DNA of 64,000 nt from Neodiprion pinetum. Its lineage: Eukaryota > Arthropoda > Insecta > Hymenoptera > Diprionidae. The translations under genes were made by a program, and so were the position numbers. The DNA lies in assembly GCF_021155775.2 (NCBI RefSeq), contig NC_060234.1, positions 16,798,871 to 16,862,870 on the forward strand, given 5' to 3'. Positions 1-12,911 of this stretch are shown piece after piece. Positions within the stretch are counted from its first letter, which is position 1. Each line of letters opens with the position of its first letter. The notes below the pieces were generated by a model. The model was given only the letters and a program-made list of their open reading frames with translations. It did not search any database and was not told the origin of the DNA.

Positions 1-2360
1 AATGAGAGATGATAGTTAACAGTGAAAAATGAGCGTAGGTCAGGAAAAGCGATATAATGCTTGAATTTACTTAAAACTATACGTCACTGGGCGACGTGAT
101 CTTACCCAAGCTGCAAAGAATGTCGCTAAGCGAGTTATTATTCTGTTGATTAAAAACGAGAGTGAGAACTTAATCGCAATCGATAGAAAATAAAATGACG
201 ACAGGTCGCAAGATAATAACGGACGAACAAGACAAATTTACTGTGGATTCTAACCAGTATGAAAGATTGACATTCATTGATAATTTACAAAAATCGGTAG
301 CGTAGACGATAGAGTAGAGTCAACGGTAAAGTACGGGAGATAATTTTCGAGAGTTATTCATAAACGATAGACTCGATAATTTACAATATTTACGGATTCG
401 AGGAATTATACAAAGAAATCTCAAAATATAACTTCGAAAGAATACAAAATCACGAGAGAATACAAAAAATTATGAGAGAGTGAGGAAATCAGAGAGTTTG
501 CCAATTAAAGAAATACACTAAATACACCTCCGTACAGTAAAATCAGGGATGATAGGCAAACCTCAAATTAACACAGAAGTACGGTATTGCGGAAAGATAC
601 CAAGAAAATAATAACAAGCAAAAGTAATATAAGAATGCCAATAGCAATAGGAAAAATTCGGTAGTATTTAGCGGCTGATTCTACGCTTGGTTATACCTCA
701 AGGAACTCGATTTACGATATAATAGGAACAATATAAATAAAATATGATAAGCAATACAAGAGATAAAATATAATGAGCACTACTATCACAGAAAATCGAG
801 AAAGGAAGGTGAAGCCAATATGGGTCGAGATACGGTAGAAATTACAGGAGCAGACTAATAGAGATTTACTAATAAACAAAGAAATTCACAAATACGAAAG
901 AATTAATTTTTCGGCAGTTAAGAGGTCGCTCAGACACGGAATTTATTAATTATTGAAACCATGCAGTCACACGGCGGCTCAACGCGACTCTAACACTCAG
1001 CCGTGGACCATGATTCACACAAACTGGCATGACCCGATGCAACCAAGGAAAGATAAATACAATAAGAAAGAAAATAGAAATGATGAGCAACTTCCTAACG
1101 ATACACTACAAAGGCAGAAGCCTTACCTCAACGGGTGACTTCAGGCACACAACACTGACTTTAATTTAAAAGAAACTTAAAAATAACAAAAGAAAACGAG
1201 AAGGACGGAAGGTAATTGAATTCACAGGAAAGGAAAGAAGCTAACGGTAGACAAAACGATAGAGGAGTTGTAAGAAAACCGTAGCGAGATAATAAACGAT
1301 AGCGACAGCGGTAAAGGAAGAAGGAACAGAACTAAGAATCAAAGCGGGAGTATGAGGATGATCGCAGCTGTCTCCTGGCGGATCAAGCGTAGTATAGGCT
1401 GAGTTCGGAGTCCGGTTTACCGATCTCGCCGTTATCGTCAGGTGATCCTTCTTCTAGTTCATTGGTCATTTGTTCTCCACCATAATTCAATAATCCCTCT
1501 TGTGGTGAATATCGGTTACAATTACGTCACACATTTTCGAAAATTACTGCTAGATGTTGCGTAATTTGTTGCCCGTGATTTCGTCGTTGACACCAACTCG
1601 TACGATTTATTGGCTGCTTCATTCTATCATTGGGGATTCTTCTGACAGAGGCGTACGCAGGGTGCCTCTTGGTCAAAGTTACCGAGTGGAAGGCAACGCT
1701 TCATTATTCGCTTCCACCGGCTTCGTGGTATAAGCAGTGGCCAACTGCCCACGATATATCACTGTGGCTCCGTTGATTATAGTCCTTATTGATAGGAAAG
1801 CTACATCGATCCTCAGAACGAGGGCTTTATCAAACTGGACGTAGTGGTTCGGGGTCGATCCGGCACCAGGCCGGTAAGTCGGAAGATGGCAGGCTAGGGT
1901 CTGCCCTGTATGCCATCCTTACGGTATCCGAGAAAGCGGGTGGCTGGTTTCTCTATGAGAAATGGCGCCCTCGGCTGTCGGGAGGACTTTACAACCCTGT
2001 TCACCGGCAGTCAAGGCGATACGAGAGGTTCGGATGGATGCTACCCCAGGTGTTTAGAAGTACACCAAGGTAGCCAGTGTAGTCTTATTGGACCGTCGGT
2101 AGACGAAGTCATAAAGAGCTGGAAACGGTAGTTATCGGTAGATGTTGATCCCTCGGTGGTTAGGATCGTTGTCGTCCAAGTACCTTGTTAGCGTGCGCTG
2201 GAGCGCAAAATACAGAATTTACAAAGAAAGAATTAGTTAAGAGTAGTTATTGTGTATTTTATATCGAGTTCGATTGGAGTACCCCGCCAGGGACGCGTTT
2301 CGTGTAGAATTTCTTCAGTTATGTACCCTTGTGAGGGGCGGCTCTAAAACGCCACGTTAC
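1..2360 (-). other. LTR-element-like noncoding DNA (left arm copy)
   Basis: No credible gene; the short ORFs here lack recognisable motifs. Read on the minus strand, the segment starts with a TGTAACGTGGCG motif near 2359 of the kind that opens insect gypsy LTRs, and continues with AT-rich, CT-rich leader-like sequence. It probably belongs to an LTR retroelement whose body lies outside the window. The second LTR was not found, so this is inference. Confidence 0.3.
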
Positions 2361-3068
2361 AACATATGACAGATTGTCAATATGGGTGGTCAACGATTGC
2401 GCCAAGTTCATTCAAAAAATAAAATAAACGCACACGAGCCAATCTTTCACCGCGATGAGAAGCTCTTCTAACCTCCCGGTGAAAATATTTTCTGATACTT
2501 GTCCTCTCTCACGATGAAACTTCACATTTGACAAGTTTCATACGTTTATAGATCTTAAGAGTTCTTATTCAAGCCCTGTATCATTACGATCGATGTACGG
2601 AGAGCCCAAATATGCCTGTTACGCCCTGAAGTACCTTTTTTAACATTTGATTGCAATTAATATAATCAAGCATAATCATGTAATTGCTTGAGTGACATCT
2701 ATCACACTATACATCATCTCATTCTCATATTCATGTAACAACCATTTCCACCCTACCTGGAAAAAGTCACGGACAGTCCCCAGTATTAGGTTTTATGAAA
2801 GACCAGATTAAGTGGTACCGAGAACTGTGCTAAAACCGCTGAGTTGAACATCAGGCAGATAAACATTGAAAGTAGAGGGGGGAGGCCAGTTCTAACTCAA
2901 AAATGGCGGCGTACCGGCAGAGTAGCCCCGATTCCTACCTTATCGACAGTTGGTATGTTACCACCGCGATGGTAAGCCTTACCCACGATATTGTTGCCGG
3001 CTGTCAACATGGATGGCGCCACCTGGATTTTTGCCCGATTTTACCGACACACAGTTTGACAATGAATT
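2361..3068. other. Unassigned DNA between LTR-like region and CR1 3' end (left arm)
   Basis: Contains no recognisable gene. The 2903-3118 ORF is a shadow over the CR1 3' tail and its repeat. The mirror is at 49981-50688. Confidence 0.4.
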
Positions 3069-3172
3069 TTTTTCTTAGTCAGATGAGCAGCCATTTTGAT
3101 TTTTGCTTAGTCAGATGAGCGGCCATTTTGATTATTGCTTATTCAGATGAGCAGCCATTTTGATTTTTTCAC
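3069..3172. repeat. Short tandem repeat at CR1 3' tail (left arm)
   Basis: About three imperfect copies of a 32-36 bp unit containing GATGAGCAGCCATTTTGATT. They lie directly downstream, in CR1 orientation, of the reverse-transcriptase stop. CR1-type elements often end in short tandem repeats, so this probably marks the element's 3' end. Confidence 0.7.
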
Positions 3173-3174
3173 CG

Positions 3175-3482
3175 TCAGACGAGCAGACATTTCAATATAC
3201 GATATACGAATATACCCAGAAAATAGATTCGGTGTTGCGGGATTTTGAGCCACTTTAACTTGGCGTAGAAAGGTCTTATGTGCTTGTATTTCCGGACATT
3301 AAAAACAAATCGAACACAAGCGTTCAGTGCCCGTTGTAATCGCGTGTCTTCGATCCCAGTAATATCGAGCAATACAAGCGAGCAATAATCGAAGATCGGG
3401 AAGATGAGCGAGGAGACAAGAAGTTGTCGAAGATCAGCTGTGAGAGCTTGTCCGTTTGCCTTGAGCTGGTAGAGAGTTCTGT
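3175..3482 (-). pseudogene. CR1 ORF2 C-terminal RT segment (downstream of inserted transposon, left arm)
   Basis: About 100 codons encode the thumb/C-terminal region typical of CR1/Jockey reverse transcriptases. The pattern is an SLIFPIFDYCS-type motif, then a LQRALNACVRF-type motif and basic residues. It continues in phase with the RT segment upstream at 7634 once the DNA transposon and its 2-bp AT duplication are discounted. It carries the single substitution that distinguishes the arms, at 3371, changing a Ser codon to Leu relative to the other copy. Confidence 0.8.
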
Positions 3483-3702
3483 ATTGGGAAATCATCCACT
3501 CAGATACGCTACCTGACGGATCAAATATAAACTACTCTATGCAGGTCAAGCTTAAACTGCTGATATCAAATATAATATGTGAGAAATGTAGTTTAAAAGT
3601 GTGAAACTTTTTTTTAAATATTAAGTAATCAATTATTATCTATAAGCTTGGTTATTAGTTAAAAACATCTTAAATTTCAATATTTGATTAAAAAATTTAA
3701 TC

Positions 3703-5401
3703 ATGGAGTTTCCACCACGAGAAAATAAAAATAAAACTTTCTGCTGCGTGTATGGGTGTAATAGCAAGTCTAGTAAGAACAATACAGTTCGATTTTACAC
3801 TTTTCCTTCGGCAAATTCTAGTTTTGTAGTAATCAAAAATAAATTTGGTGAAGATGAAGTAATTGATCGTCGATTAGCTTGGATAAAAGCATTGAAAATT
3901 GGGAATGAGGTTACACAGTCAAAAAAAGTGTGTTCATTACATTTCACCAAAAATGACTTGATACCAACATGTAAGTAATTACCGATAGAATTTCATTTCA
4001 TAATTATTTGTTTATCATCAATATGAAATGAAATTTTTTGTAGTGTAATATTTGTTAGAAAAAATAAAAAACAATAAACATTAAATTTTATTTTTCATTG
4101 CAGCCAATGTCAATCCTCTTTGTTCTCATTTGAAAAAAACAAGCGTTCCGTCATGCAACCTTCCTCAAACATCATTAACATCATTTGATAAACCAAATGT
4201 GAGTCAAATCCAAAGCAGAAACGAAAGACAACGTCAAAGATCATTGAAGAAAAAATCATCTATTATCACTGATACGTTTGAAGGTATTTCCACAGCTACT
4301 CGAGATGACCCCTTAGACCAGACACAAGATAATCCGTGTAATGTAGATCCGTGTAGTGGAGATCAATTTAATGTTGAAGTAACGACTGAAGACTTGCTGC
4401 TGTTGTCTAACACGGTATCTGTTGATAACGTGACAAGATCCGAAAATAGTTTGCCTATTATACATCTCGATGTTGCGATTCAAGTCGAGAGTGATTATCT
4501 GACTCCCAAATTATCGAGTAAAATAAAAACTGATAAACAGCTTAGTACGTTAACTGGATTATCTAATTTTCAAATTTTATTTACTATCGAGAAGTTAATC
4601 ATTAAAGCACAATCAATGCGTCGTATCTCAATCGCCTGTATTACATTTAATTTACGAGAGTTAATTATAATGACTTTTATGAAATTGAAGCAAAACATGT
4701 CATATGCAACTCTAGCAATTTTCTTTGAAGTATCCAGTCAAGCTTGCAAAGAATTGATTTGGAAAATGATCGACATTTTATACGTTGTTTTAAATCCCAG
4801 TATTCGATGGCCTAGCAAAGAAAATATTTTAAAGAATATTCCTTTGTGCTTCAAAGATTTTGAACAAGTTCGAGTAGTTGTTGACTGTACTGAAATTAAA
4901 ATTCAGAAACCTTCCAAACTGTGCTGTCAACTACAAGCCTACTCTTACTATAAATCTGCATATACGATTAAGTTTATGACTGGTGTTACACCAGCAGGGC
5001 TCATTTCTTTCGTAAGCCTTCCGTATGGTGGACGTGTGTCAGATAATGCCATATTTGAACAAAGCAATATTATTACTATGATGGATAAAAAAGACATTGT
5101 ACTGGCAGATAAAGGATTCACCATAAATGAGTTTTGCAGAAAACATGACGTCACGCTGTGTACACCTGTTTTTCTCAGAGACAAACAGCAATTTTCAAAA
5201 TCTGAAGCAAATATGAATCGATATGTTGCTAAAGCTCGGGTACATATTGAAAGAAGTAATCAACGCTTAAAAGCTTTTGACGTTTTAGGCACAACTATGC
5301 CTGCATGTCTTATGAGTAAAGTTAAAGAAATTTTCACGATTATTTGTGGTGTGGTAAATATGAGTGCGCCGATTTTAAAGAAAGATAAATTTTATAGCTG
5401 A
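3703..5401 (+). CDS. THAP-domain DDE transposase, two exons (left arm)
   Basis: The transposase binds and excises the element's ends. Exon 1 (3703-3970) encodes a C2CH THAP zinc finger: a Cys-x4-Cys start, the FYTFP motif, a conserved Trp and a C-x2-H pair in VCSLHF. The intron is 3971-4103, with a GTAAGT donor and a TTTTTCATTGCAG acceptor. Exon 2 (4104-5401) carries a DDE_Tnp_4/HARBI1-like catalytic domain. Its likely acidic residues are the Asp of VVDCTEI, the Asp of VLADKGF and the Glu of ARVHIERSNQR. The spliced product is about 521 aa with no stop, so it may be functional. The gene converges on the YqaJ gene. Confidence 0.85.
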
Positions 5402-5791
5402 AAAAATAGATTTATTATTTTTTTTGGTTTGAAAAAATTCATAAGTAATTGAATCTTATGAATCGATGTGCATTTATAATATTTCCATATAAATATGAAT
5501 ATTTTTTTATTCACAAAAAAAATATTAATTATAATCTGTGAATTTTTTAAGTCCAAACATTTTTAAAATACAATAAAAAATAGTAATTATAGTTGTGCTT
5601 TTATAACTACAGTAATAAATTACACAAATAATTATTAAACAAGTAAGAATGTTATTTAATCAAAAAAACAGTTGTTAAAGATATAATTATTAAAAAGGTT
5701 AATAAAGAAATATTTTTGGATGGTAAAAAAGTAGTTAAATTTTTTTAAAACATAAATATTGTCAATTACAATGATAAAAAATAAAATTTGT

Positions 5792-7479
5792 TCAATTATT
5801 ATTGTTAGGATCATTTGAAGTTTGAGCGACGCAGATGCAATGAATCATTTTATTAAAGTAAATACCTTTCAAAGAATGCAGCAATTCTTTTGCATACAAT
5901 TCATCAAAATTAACAGTAAATACAGCTAATTTGTTATCAAAAGATGTATAAATAATAAAATCAGTGACTGACATGTTTAAAACAGCCATACCTATTTGAA
6001 CTTGAGCGTAATAGGAGTGTTTTTTTTTAAGCTCCAAGTTCCATTTTCACAAACTAACCATGTTAATAATTGTAATACTTTTTCTAGTTTTCGCTTTTTA
6101 CCCTCATAAGGACATTTTAACTCAACCAATTTTACAGGATTATTATTTTTGTCAAAAACCACACCGTCTGGTGAATATGCTAACCATGGGTTTTTTTCAG
6201 AGACAACAAGACCACATTCAGCTACTGTGATAGAAGGTTCAGATTCATCGTACAGGTTTCGAGCTAAAGGCTCATTATTTAAACAGTGTTGTGTGTAAGC
6301 ATTAGTTATCGATTCTGGATAAAAATATTTTTTTGATTTTTGACGCCAATCAGGTTTTTTATTATTGCGATAGGTAAATAATTGATAAAAATCACTACCA
6401 GTTATTCTAAACTGTCTTTCTTCCAGCCAAGTTGAATGAAACTCCATTGTTTTTAGACAGATATCAACAACATTTCCATTCAACCCAGATACTATTTTTT
6501 GGCAGCATTCTTTGATAGGTTTTACTTTAACTTGCTCTAGCTGACTTAAAAAATTAGAAGAAAGTTGATTTTTGAAGAGTGCTTGGATTCTAGATAGATC
6601 ACACGTAGAATTATTATTAATAATCTCAAGAACGTCGTGTCTTCCAGTTCTAAATAAAACAAAGAATTGAATAGTTAACAAATGTGCAAAATTAATAATT
6701 GTATGACATAGAAACCAGTAATTCTACAAAAAAAAAGAAGAAAAAAAATATACAAATTATTTAGGTATATGTATTTCGTTACATGTGTTCCTTCAATGCA
6801 CTGCAGGGTAAATTTTCTAACATAATACTTAGCAGTTCGTCATTTTCTTCTTCAGTCAGCTTTATTGGTTCCATACAAACCGGTGGGTCTTGATTTTTTT
6901 TTTTATGTTTTTTACCTGGAGCCTCCAAATTTTTCTGTAGCTTTAATTGAAAACAGTCGTGTTCTTCCAATGGTTTAGGTTCATACTTTTCAAGCGCAGC
7001 CTTTTGCGGAGCACTCCACGTGCATTTTTTGTCAGTGCAAGTGATAAGCTGCAATTTTTCAACAGCATTTCTAAAAAAATTGAGATATAATATTAACAGT
7101 AAAGTCATTTTATAGAATTAAATTTTACTATGCTTGTTAAATTTATTTATAAGCAAAAAACTAACCTGTTGCAGTAGAGAAGTGTAGCTACTACATGCTT
7201 ACAGCTTTCACTTAGACCAGCCTTGCACGAACATGACATTCCCATTATTTTCCCATTTTGCGATATTGCACCCACAATTTCATGCGGTGGATCTTTTAAA
7301 CGAGAAGTTTGGAGACAGAATGCAATTATTTTATACTCATTATCACAACTAGTATCTGATTGCTGTAGGCCACATTTCATTAGATGTCCCGCATCAAGTA
7401 TATCTTCACCACCAATAAAATTTTTATGACTAGGCTGAGTATTTGCAAACTCACAAATTTCTTGTATTGAAATTTTCAT
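5792..7479 (-). CDS. SWIM zinc finger + YqaJ-like nuclease, three exons, one frameshift (left arm)
   Basis: This is the second gene of the ISL2EU-type transposon. Predicted exons are 7479-7166, 7070-6783 and 6649-5792, with GT-AG introns that keep phase. Exon 1 ends in a SWIM finger (C-S-C ... C-K-H). Exon 3 has the YqaJ/lambda-exonuclease core: an ECG motif, SPDG and ELKCPYE, giving the Asp and Glu-x-Lys metal/catalytic residues. The C-terminal HSYYAQVQIGMAV part lies in another frame, after a 9-base homopolymer near 6021-6029. It is therefore a pseudogene, or affected by a common base-call error, since both arms share it. Its role in transposition is unknown. Confidence 0.75.
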
Positions 7480-7633
7480 ATTTTATTGAATTTTTTTTGA
7501 AAATTCGAGTTTAATAACTGTAAATAAATACACGCTTTCACATGAGAACAAGACAGCTGATTTAAAAATGCGTTTTAGAATAGTTACTGCTTCTGCCGCA
7601 AGGAGAAGCCACGCCCCCGGCAGATTTCCCAAT

Positions 7634-9933
7634 ACTCTGTTGCACATGACAGTAACTTGTTCTCGCCAGCTTAGAACTGGCGTAACAAGGATCCCGAGAT
7701 TTTTTATCAACTCGACATACGGAGAGGGGACCCCACGTATCCGAATCTGAGGAAGTTGACCTTGCCTAAGTGTATTTATCGTCCGAGCTGAGCCAAGAAG
7801 CATCACCTGCATTTTTGCAGAGTTGAGGCGTAGGAGGTTGTGGTCCGCCCATTTACAGATCCGTGCGACGTCCTTCTTGACACGTGCTATACATTCGGTA
7901 ATGCGACTGGGCGAACAGTGTGCATAAATCTGCAGATCGTCCGCGTACTTGACAATCGCACAATTTCTTATCACGCCGTTGATGTCTGCTACATACAACG
8001 AAAATAGAGCAGGTCCTAAGACTGATCCCTGGGAGACTTCAGAGGTGACAGGTAGCCAGGAGGATATACCAGTTGACGTTCGTACTGCCTGCGTCCGACC
8101 CGTCGGATAGGACCAGGACCACTGCAGAGCAGAGCTGGAAAGATTTAGCGTGGCCAGTTTTTCTATAATTTTGCTGTGGTCGACTGTGTCGAAAACTTTC
8201 GAGAAATCGAAAAGGACCAGCATAGTAACTTCTCGACGATCAGTGGCGAGACGCACCGCATCTAGCACTTTCACGAGTCCAGCCTGCGTTGACCCACCCA
8301 CCACGAAGCCAAATTGGTGCTTACCGTCAAGATCCAGAGCCTTCAGATATTTTGTTGAATCGGCTAACTCAATTCTCTCGAGAATTTTGGAGAGTTGGCG
8401 TAAGAGTGATATCGGTCTGTAGTGTGAGGGGGTTGACGGATTCCGAACTTTCTGTATAGGCGTAATGTATGATTTTTTCCAGGGCAAAGGAAATGCCGAA
8501 GCGATCAGTGACGAGTTTAAAATGTCGAGAATCAATAAGAATAGTGGTGTGGTGCAGTGTTTCAGAAGGTAGCCTGACAACCCATCTGGGCCGAACACGT
8601 GAGAATCAGCCAGATGAATATGTCGTTTGAGAGTAGCAGGAGTGATATGAGCAAGGTAGAACCGTGTGTCATCGAACACTCTATCCAATTGTAAGGCCGC
8701 GGGTGGCTCGAGTGGTGTTGCGTTAAATATGGAACAGACATAGACATTCAGCTCATCCGGTGGTATGACGACTTCTTGGGGTGATCTTCCGGTGACAACT
8801 CCCAGGCTCCGTAGTTCTGACCAGAGGTGTTTCGGATTTTTGACTACCGAGAGTCAATCGGCATAGTATTGTGCCTTTGTGTGCCTAAGGAGAGTTTTGG
8901 ACCCGATTTCTAAGTGTTTTATATTCGTCATACTGAGATGCTCGTCTGGTACGCCGGTGTCTTGCGTGCGCTCGATTCCGTAGCTTAATAATCGCACGAA
9001 GCTCCGACGTCATCCAGGGTGCTGAGGGACGGCGAACAGTTGATGCCCGGTAAGGCGCACAACGGTCGAGAAATTCTGTTAACGTATCGTTGAACAGAGA
9101 GACTTTCGTACTCGAGTCAATGTTATTTATAACAAGAGTCCAGTCGGGTGATACAAGGGCTGTCGGGAAATCAGGTTCACGTAGACATTGCCCGTTACGA
9201 CGCAGTGCACCATGGGACGTAGGTGCGTGTGGGTTACCAAAACTGTAATTTATCGAAATTAGATCATGTCCCCCAGCAAACGGAAGACCGATTTGTTCGT
9301 GCGACACAACCTTTGCCATAGAATCGACTATACAAAGGTCTAGCCACGTTGAGGATGTTGTGGTGTGGTGCGTTGGTTCGTAGGGCACAATATCGAAATT
9401 GTAACAATTGAAAATCCGACGTAGATATTCGCTGTCCGGATTTTTAGTACAAAAATTCGCATTCCAGTCACCCATTATGACCTTTGATACAAAGTCTTGA
9501 CAAGTCGTTGCTGAAAGGGTTTCAATACTATTAGAGAGGGCTATTTTAGGTGGTCTATACACAATTCCCACAAGCATTTTTGCAATGCTTATCCCAGTAA
9601 TACTAAGAAAGAGAAACTCGGTAGCCGGCACGTAGATATCTGTAGATATCTGTATCCGAGGTGGCAACGAAGTCTATCCGAAGCCGTTGACGAGTATAGA
9701 TGCAGACGCCCCCCCCCCCCCCCCCCACCTTTGCCGAATCGATTACAACGCGTGAGGTTATCACCTGTAATGTTAACAGTTTCATCGGATATATGAGGTT
9801 TCAACCACGACTCCGAAATAAGGATGATCTCATAGTGATGCGTGGAAAAGAATTGAGAAAGTTCTGCGAAACGAGGAGCAAGCGATTGAGCATTTATATG
9901 ACATATTCTTAGAAGTGGTGGCGCTGAGATCAC
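7634..9933 (-). pseudogene. CR1 ORF2: AP-endonuclease + reverse transcriptase, upstream part (left arm)
   Basis: The endonuclease starts with an INAQSL motif and an ISESWL motif, then MGDWNAN, STWLDL and a GGHDLISI box. Its frame is broken at an 18-base C tract (9709-9726). The RT domain (8688-7634) has the LFDFSKVFDTVDH, QGSVLGPALFS and YADDLQIY motifs; YADD is the catalytic pair. A stop and frame break separate the endonuclease and RT near 8850-8890. Identical to 43116-45415. Confidence 0.85.
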
Positions 9934-9963
9934 AGTAGGTGGCGGCGGAGGTGCATTATCGAG

Positions 9964-11073
9964 TCACAAGAGAGATTCCAGCTGTTCGACGGTAGAGATC
10001 CTGATGACCGGTGCATCTTGATTCTTTTTAATGAGGACAACCCCATCACGTGGCCACACATATTGGTACTGCTTCGCTTTTGCAGCGACTTTTACGGCCA
10101 TTAGTAGGCTATGGACTTCAGACGGCAAGAATTTGTTTATGTGTATGATCAGCGAGTCGGGGAACGTGTTATTATTCTGTCACGCATGGATTGAGCCCGC
10201 TTTCCGCTTTGCGGAAAGAATGGAGCGCTGTAGGTTTGCTGAGCAGACACTTAGGAAGAGAGAGTGCGGTTTGTTCCTGTTTTTAGTGGCGCGCATCCAC
10301 CTCAATTCGGTGATCATGTGTGAGTCGATATGTACGGTTAGCACGTTGCGGAGGGCGATGACCAGCTCCCGATCATCCGTATTCGGTTCGGGTAATCCAG
10401 AGATGACAAGATCGGTGGCATGACGAGTGCATTCTAGATGTCGGACTCGCTCAAGAATACCTGTATCCGCAGATACAACAGCTTAAGCCGGGGGACGCTG
10501 CTCCAGTGCGTCCATTCGCCGGGAAAGCAACTTGTGCGACTCAGATAGCGAAGCTGTGGTACCTTCTATATTGTTGAGCCTGGTGCTAACAGTGTCAAGT
10601 CTTGTGAGACTGTCGCGAACATCCGATCGGAGCTCACCCGGTCCCGAGACTTGACCTTTGATTACAGCGATGTCGCTCACAGCATTCTCAAGTCCATCGA
10701 GCTTGTTAGTGAGAGAGGATACAGTCCCTGTAATACTCGCCAGTTGCCCAGAAAGAGACGAGGACCAATGGTCCGCAGGCGAGGCTGCAAAAAGACTTGA
10801 GGTACTCGCGGTACTCGGGGTACTGGCGGGGCCCTTGCGGCAGGTGAAACAGTTTACGCTCGAGTTTGGCAGATCGGCCATCGATTTTATACCAAGTCGG
10901 GACTTAATACACTCAGTGTGAAACCCATGCGTATCCGAAAGACACAGGCGTACAACATCATCCGCGGCGATAGATTTTGAGCAGATACCACAATTTACAG
11001 CCGGCATATTGATATCTGAAGTGCTCGCGTAAATGTGTAATGCACAGCACAGAGACAGAGAGCATGGTGACAT
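9964..11073 (-). pseudogene. CR1 ORF1-like protein with Cys-rich finger (left arm)
   Basis: The likely start is the Met at about 11007 (MPAVNCGICSK). The N-terminus has a PHD/RING-like spacing of C-x2-C, then C-x6-H-x3-C, then C-x2-C. A coiled coil with heptad-like leucines follows. In-frame stops at about 10483 and 10180 interrupt the protein; the same frame then runs to 9964. Finger plus coiled coil fits CR1-type ORF1 RNA-binding proteins. Mirror of 41976-43085. Confidence 0.65.
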
Positions 11074-11332
11074 GTGGAAGGCCCTGTATATCGAGAGATG
11101 TCACTCAGGTGGACGAGCCCGTCAATCCCGCAAGGGAGAGACACACATCATCAACAACGCCCGTGAGTCCAAGTCCCGGATATGACACAGCTGAGTAGTC
11201 GGCCAGCAGCTAGTGAGTGGTAGATAAGTGGCCAATACGCAGTACATGCAAACAAGGGTCAGCTCACCGCACTAAGCAGCTGCGCGCACACACGGTACGG
11301 GACACACCTATGAGGCACTCTAGACGACAGAG

Positions 11333-11825
11333 GGTACGTTCCGATATACAGTGCGAGCACTGTTCAGTGCTCTTACTGGGGAGAAATTCGTTCCGTTATA
11401 GACGGACAGTATACAGTCGCAGTATCCTAGGGAAATATATGACGTCATAAATCGTCGCCATTTTTCTAGTGTGAACACTGGTGCCTTCGAGGTAAGGTGC
11501 TCTCAGTGCTTTGATCACGTGATCAACAGCGTTCAGAAATTAAACAGCTTCCACTATTGATAATTATTATTATTGAATATTGTCATTTAAAAATACCGGC
11601 CGTTAAAAACAAAAATGGAAAATTTGAATAAATTGTGTTTATTGCAGTGTGAAACAAATATTATGTATGAAATGAAAGTAACGCCAAAAAATGTCGATCA
11701 CAGTATACTGTACTGCGTTCCGTTTTAAGCAGTAACCAGTATAGCTAACTATAAAGGAACGGCTTCGCAGTATACTAAATTGACGTCACACCTTGCAGTG
11801 CTCGCAGTGTATATCGGAACATACC
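11333..11825. mobile_element. 493-bp MITE with TSD CAGAG (left arm)
   Basis: The terminal inverted repeats begin GGTACGTTCCGATATACA and end in its near complement (11333-11370 with 11790-11825). It is flanked by CAGAG at 11328-11332 and 11826-11830. There is no coding capacity. It lies upstream of CR1 ORF1. Mirror at 41224-41716. Confidence 0.7.
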
Positions 11826-12370
11826 CAGAGAACGATATAGAGATATAGGTGAGTCAAGATAAATAGAGCGTTATACATTAGACATCCGCGGTGATGCGAA
11901 ACGGCCAGCACACACACAAAGATAACATGTAGCACATACACACAGTCAACAGGATCACACCGACAGAAGGAGAGGCCAACTGTCAAACAGGCAAGCCTAG
12001 TTCAAAATCAGCGATAACATTTATCGATTTCATAGTAGAAAATGCACATGTTTCCTGCACAACACACATGGCATCAAGGTCGCCAGTACTGCAACCAGTA
12101 AAGTTACAGGTGTAAAAGAAGAACCGACACCGTCACTGGAATAGTGTTCCTACAGGATTAATTAAGACAGAAATGTATCAATTCAAATCGACCAACAGTT
12201 AGGATGACACACATGCGAGATTCCCGAGACGCGATCGCACGGGGAATAAATGCAGAATTAGTGCCCTGGTGGTGCAGGAGAGCAACCAATGCGCCAAAAC
12301 AATCACCGCACAGAATTACACAAACTAGGTAAAACTGGACAAAATAACTGGGAATAATACCACGGAATAT

Positions 12371-12372
<2 letters not shown>
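11826..12372. other. Unassigned DNA between MITE and GA microsatellite (left arm)
   Basis: No gene recognised. The ORFs here are short and the same sequence is present in the right arm (40678-41223). It may include CR1 5' leader sequence. Confidence 0.4.

Positions 12373-12440
<68 letters not shown>
12373..12440. repeat. (GA)n microsatellite, about 34 units (left arm)
   Basis: Pure GA dinucleotide run, preceded by CACGGAATATTA. The right-arm counterpart is 30 bp longer, the main length difference between arms. Confidence 0.95.
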
Positions 12441-12444
<4 letters not shown>

Positions 12445-12550
12445 AAGAGAGAATACCCCGCCTAGCATAGCAACCATAGACATACACACACACATATGCA
12501 TTGTAACGTGGAATTTCCGATGGGCGTTCCAAACGGCTCCCCGAACCCTG

Positions 12551-12911
12551 TGTCATGGGAAAATGACGCAACGATTATACATATTCCTACGTTTATTCAG
12601 AACAGAGAATTACGTTATAATTGATAACAACAATGGTGAGTGCGGGCGTTAACGTTATATTTAATTCATGTATAAGAAAAATTAGGCGTGCGTTACGCCG
12701 GGAAGCAGGGTCGAGACTGCTCACACGGCCTCTCGCCGGGCTCGACGACAGTGCATATAAAGTACATATAAAGTGCATATTATCGCGTAATTTGAGCACT
12801 GCTGCCGATGAGGAATCCAAGCGCGCAGGGTGGGCTATGCTGCACGACGAATTTCGTACTCATTTAATAGATCCCCGGCATTTTCCTACGAGAGGATATA
12901 AAACTGTTACA
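12551..12911 (-). mobile_element. Gypsy LTR, 361 bp, inverted copy (left arm)
   Basis: Reverse complement of the LTR at 40108-40468, with TG...CA termini (TGTAACAG ... CATGACA). Next to it at 12912-12962 are the last 51 bp of the gypsy env region; then homology stops abruptly. It has no internal region of its own, so it is a by-product of the inverted duplication rather than an independent insertion. Confidence 0.9.

Larger units (their letters stand above)
3485..7631. mobile_element. ISL2EU/PIF-Harbinger-type DNA transposon, 4147 bp (left arm)
   Basis: The termini are defined by a 9-bp inverted repeat TGGGAAATC/GATTTCCCA flanked by AT on both sides (3483-3484 and 7632-7633). Discounting element plus AT (4149 bp, divisible by 3) reconnects the CR1 reverse-transcriptase frame, which independently supports the boundaries. 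It holds two tail-to-tail genes: THAP-DDE transposase (+) and SWIM-YqaJ nuclease (-). Pairing of a THAP-bearing transposase with a YqaJ protein, and 2-bp AT target duplications, are to my knowledge traits of ISL2EU elements. An identical copy is at 45418-49564. Confidence 0.85.
3069..11073 (-). mobile_element. CR1/Jockey-like non-LTR retrotransposon, degenerate, interrupted (left arm copy)
   Basis: The element is antisense. It has a zinc-finger/coiled-coil ORF1, an ORF2 with AP-endonuclease and reverse transcriptase, and a short tandem repeat at its 3' end. A 4147-bp DNA transposon (3485-7631) lies in the RT C-terminal part, with the reading frame resuming beyond it. The 5' boundary is uncertain. 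In-frame stops and frameshifts indicate it is inactive. Exact mirror of 41976-49980. Confidence 0.8.

Noticed and set aside
12593..12820. 75-aa ORF, also at 40199-40426 and similar at 29410-29637
   Set aside because: Lies wholly within gypsy LTR sequence and recurs in each LTR copy; noncoding.
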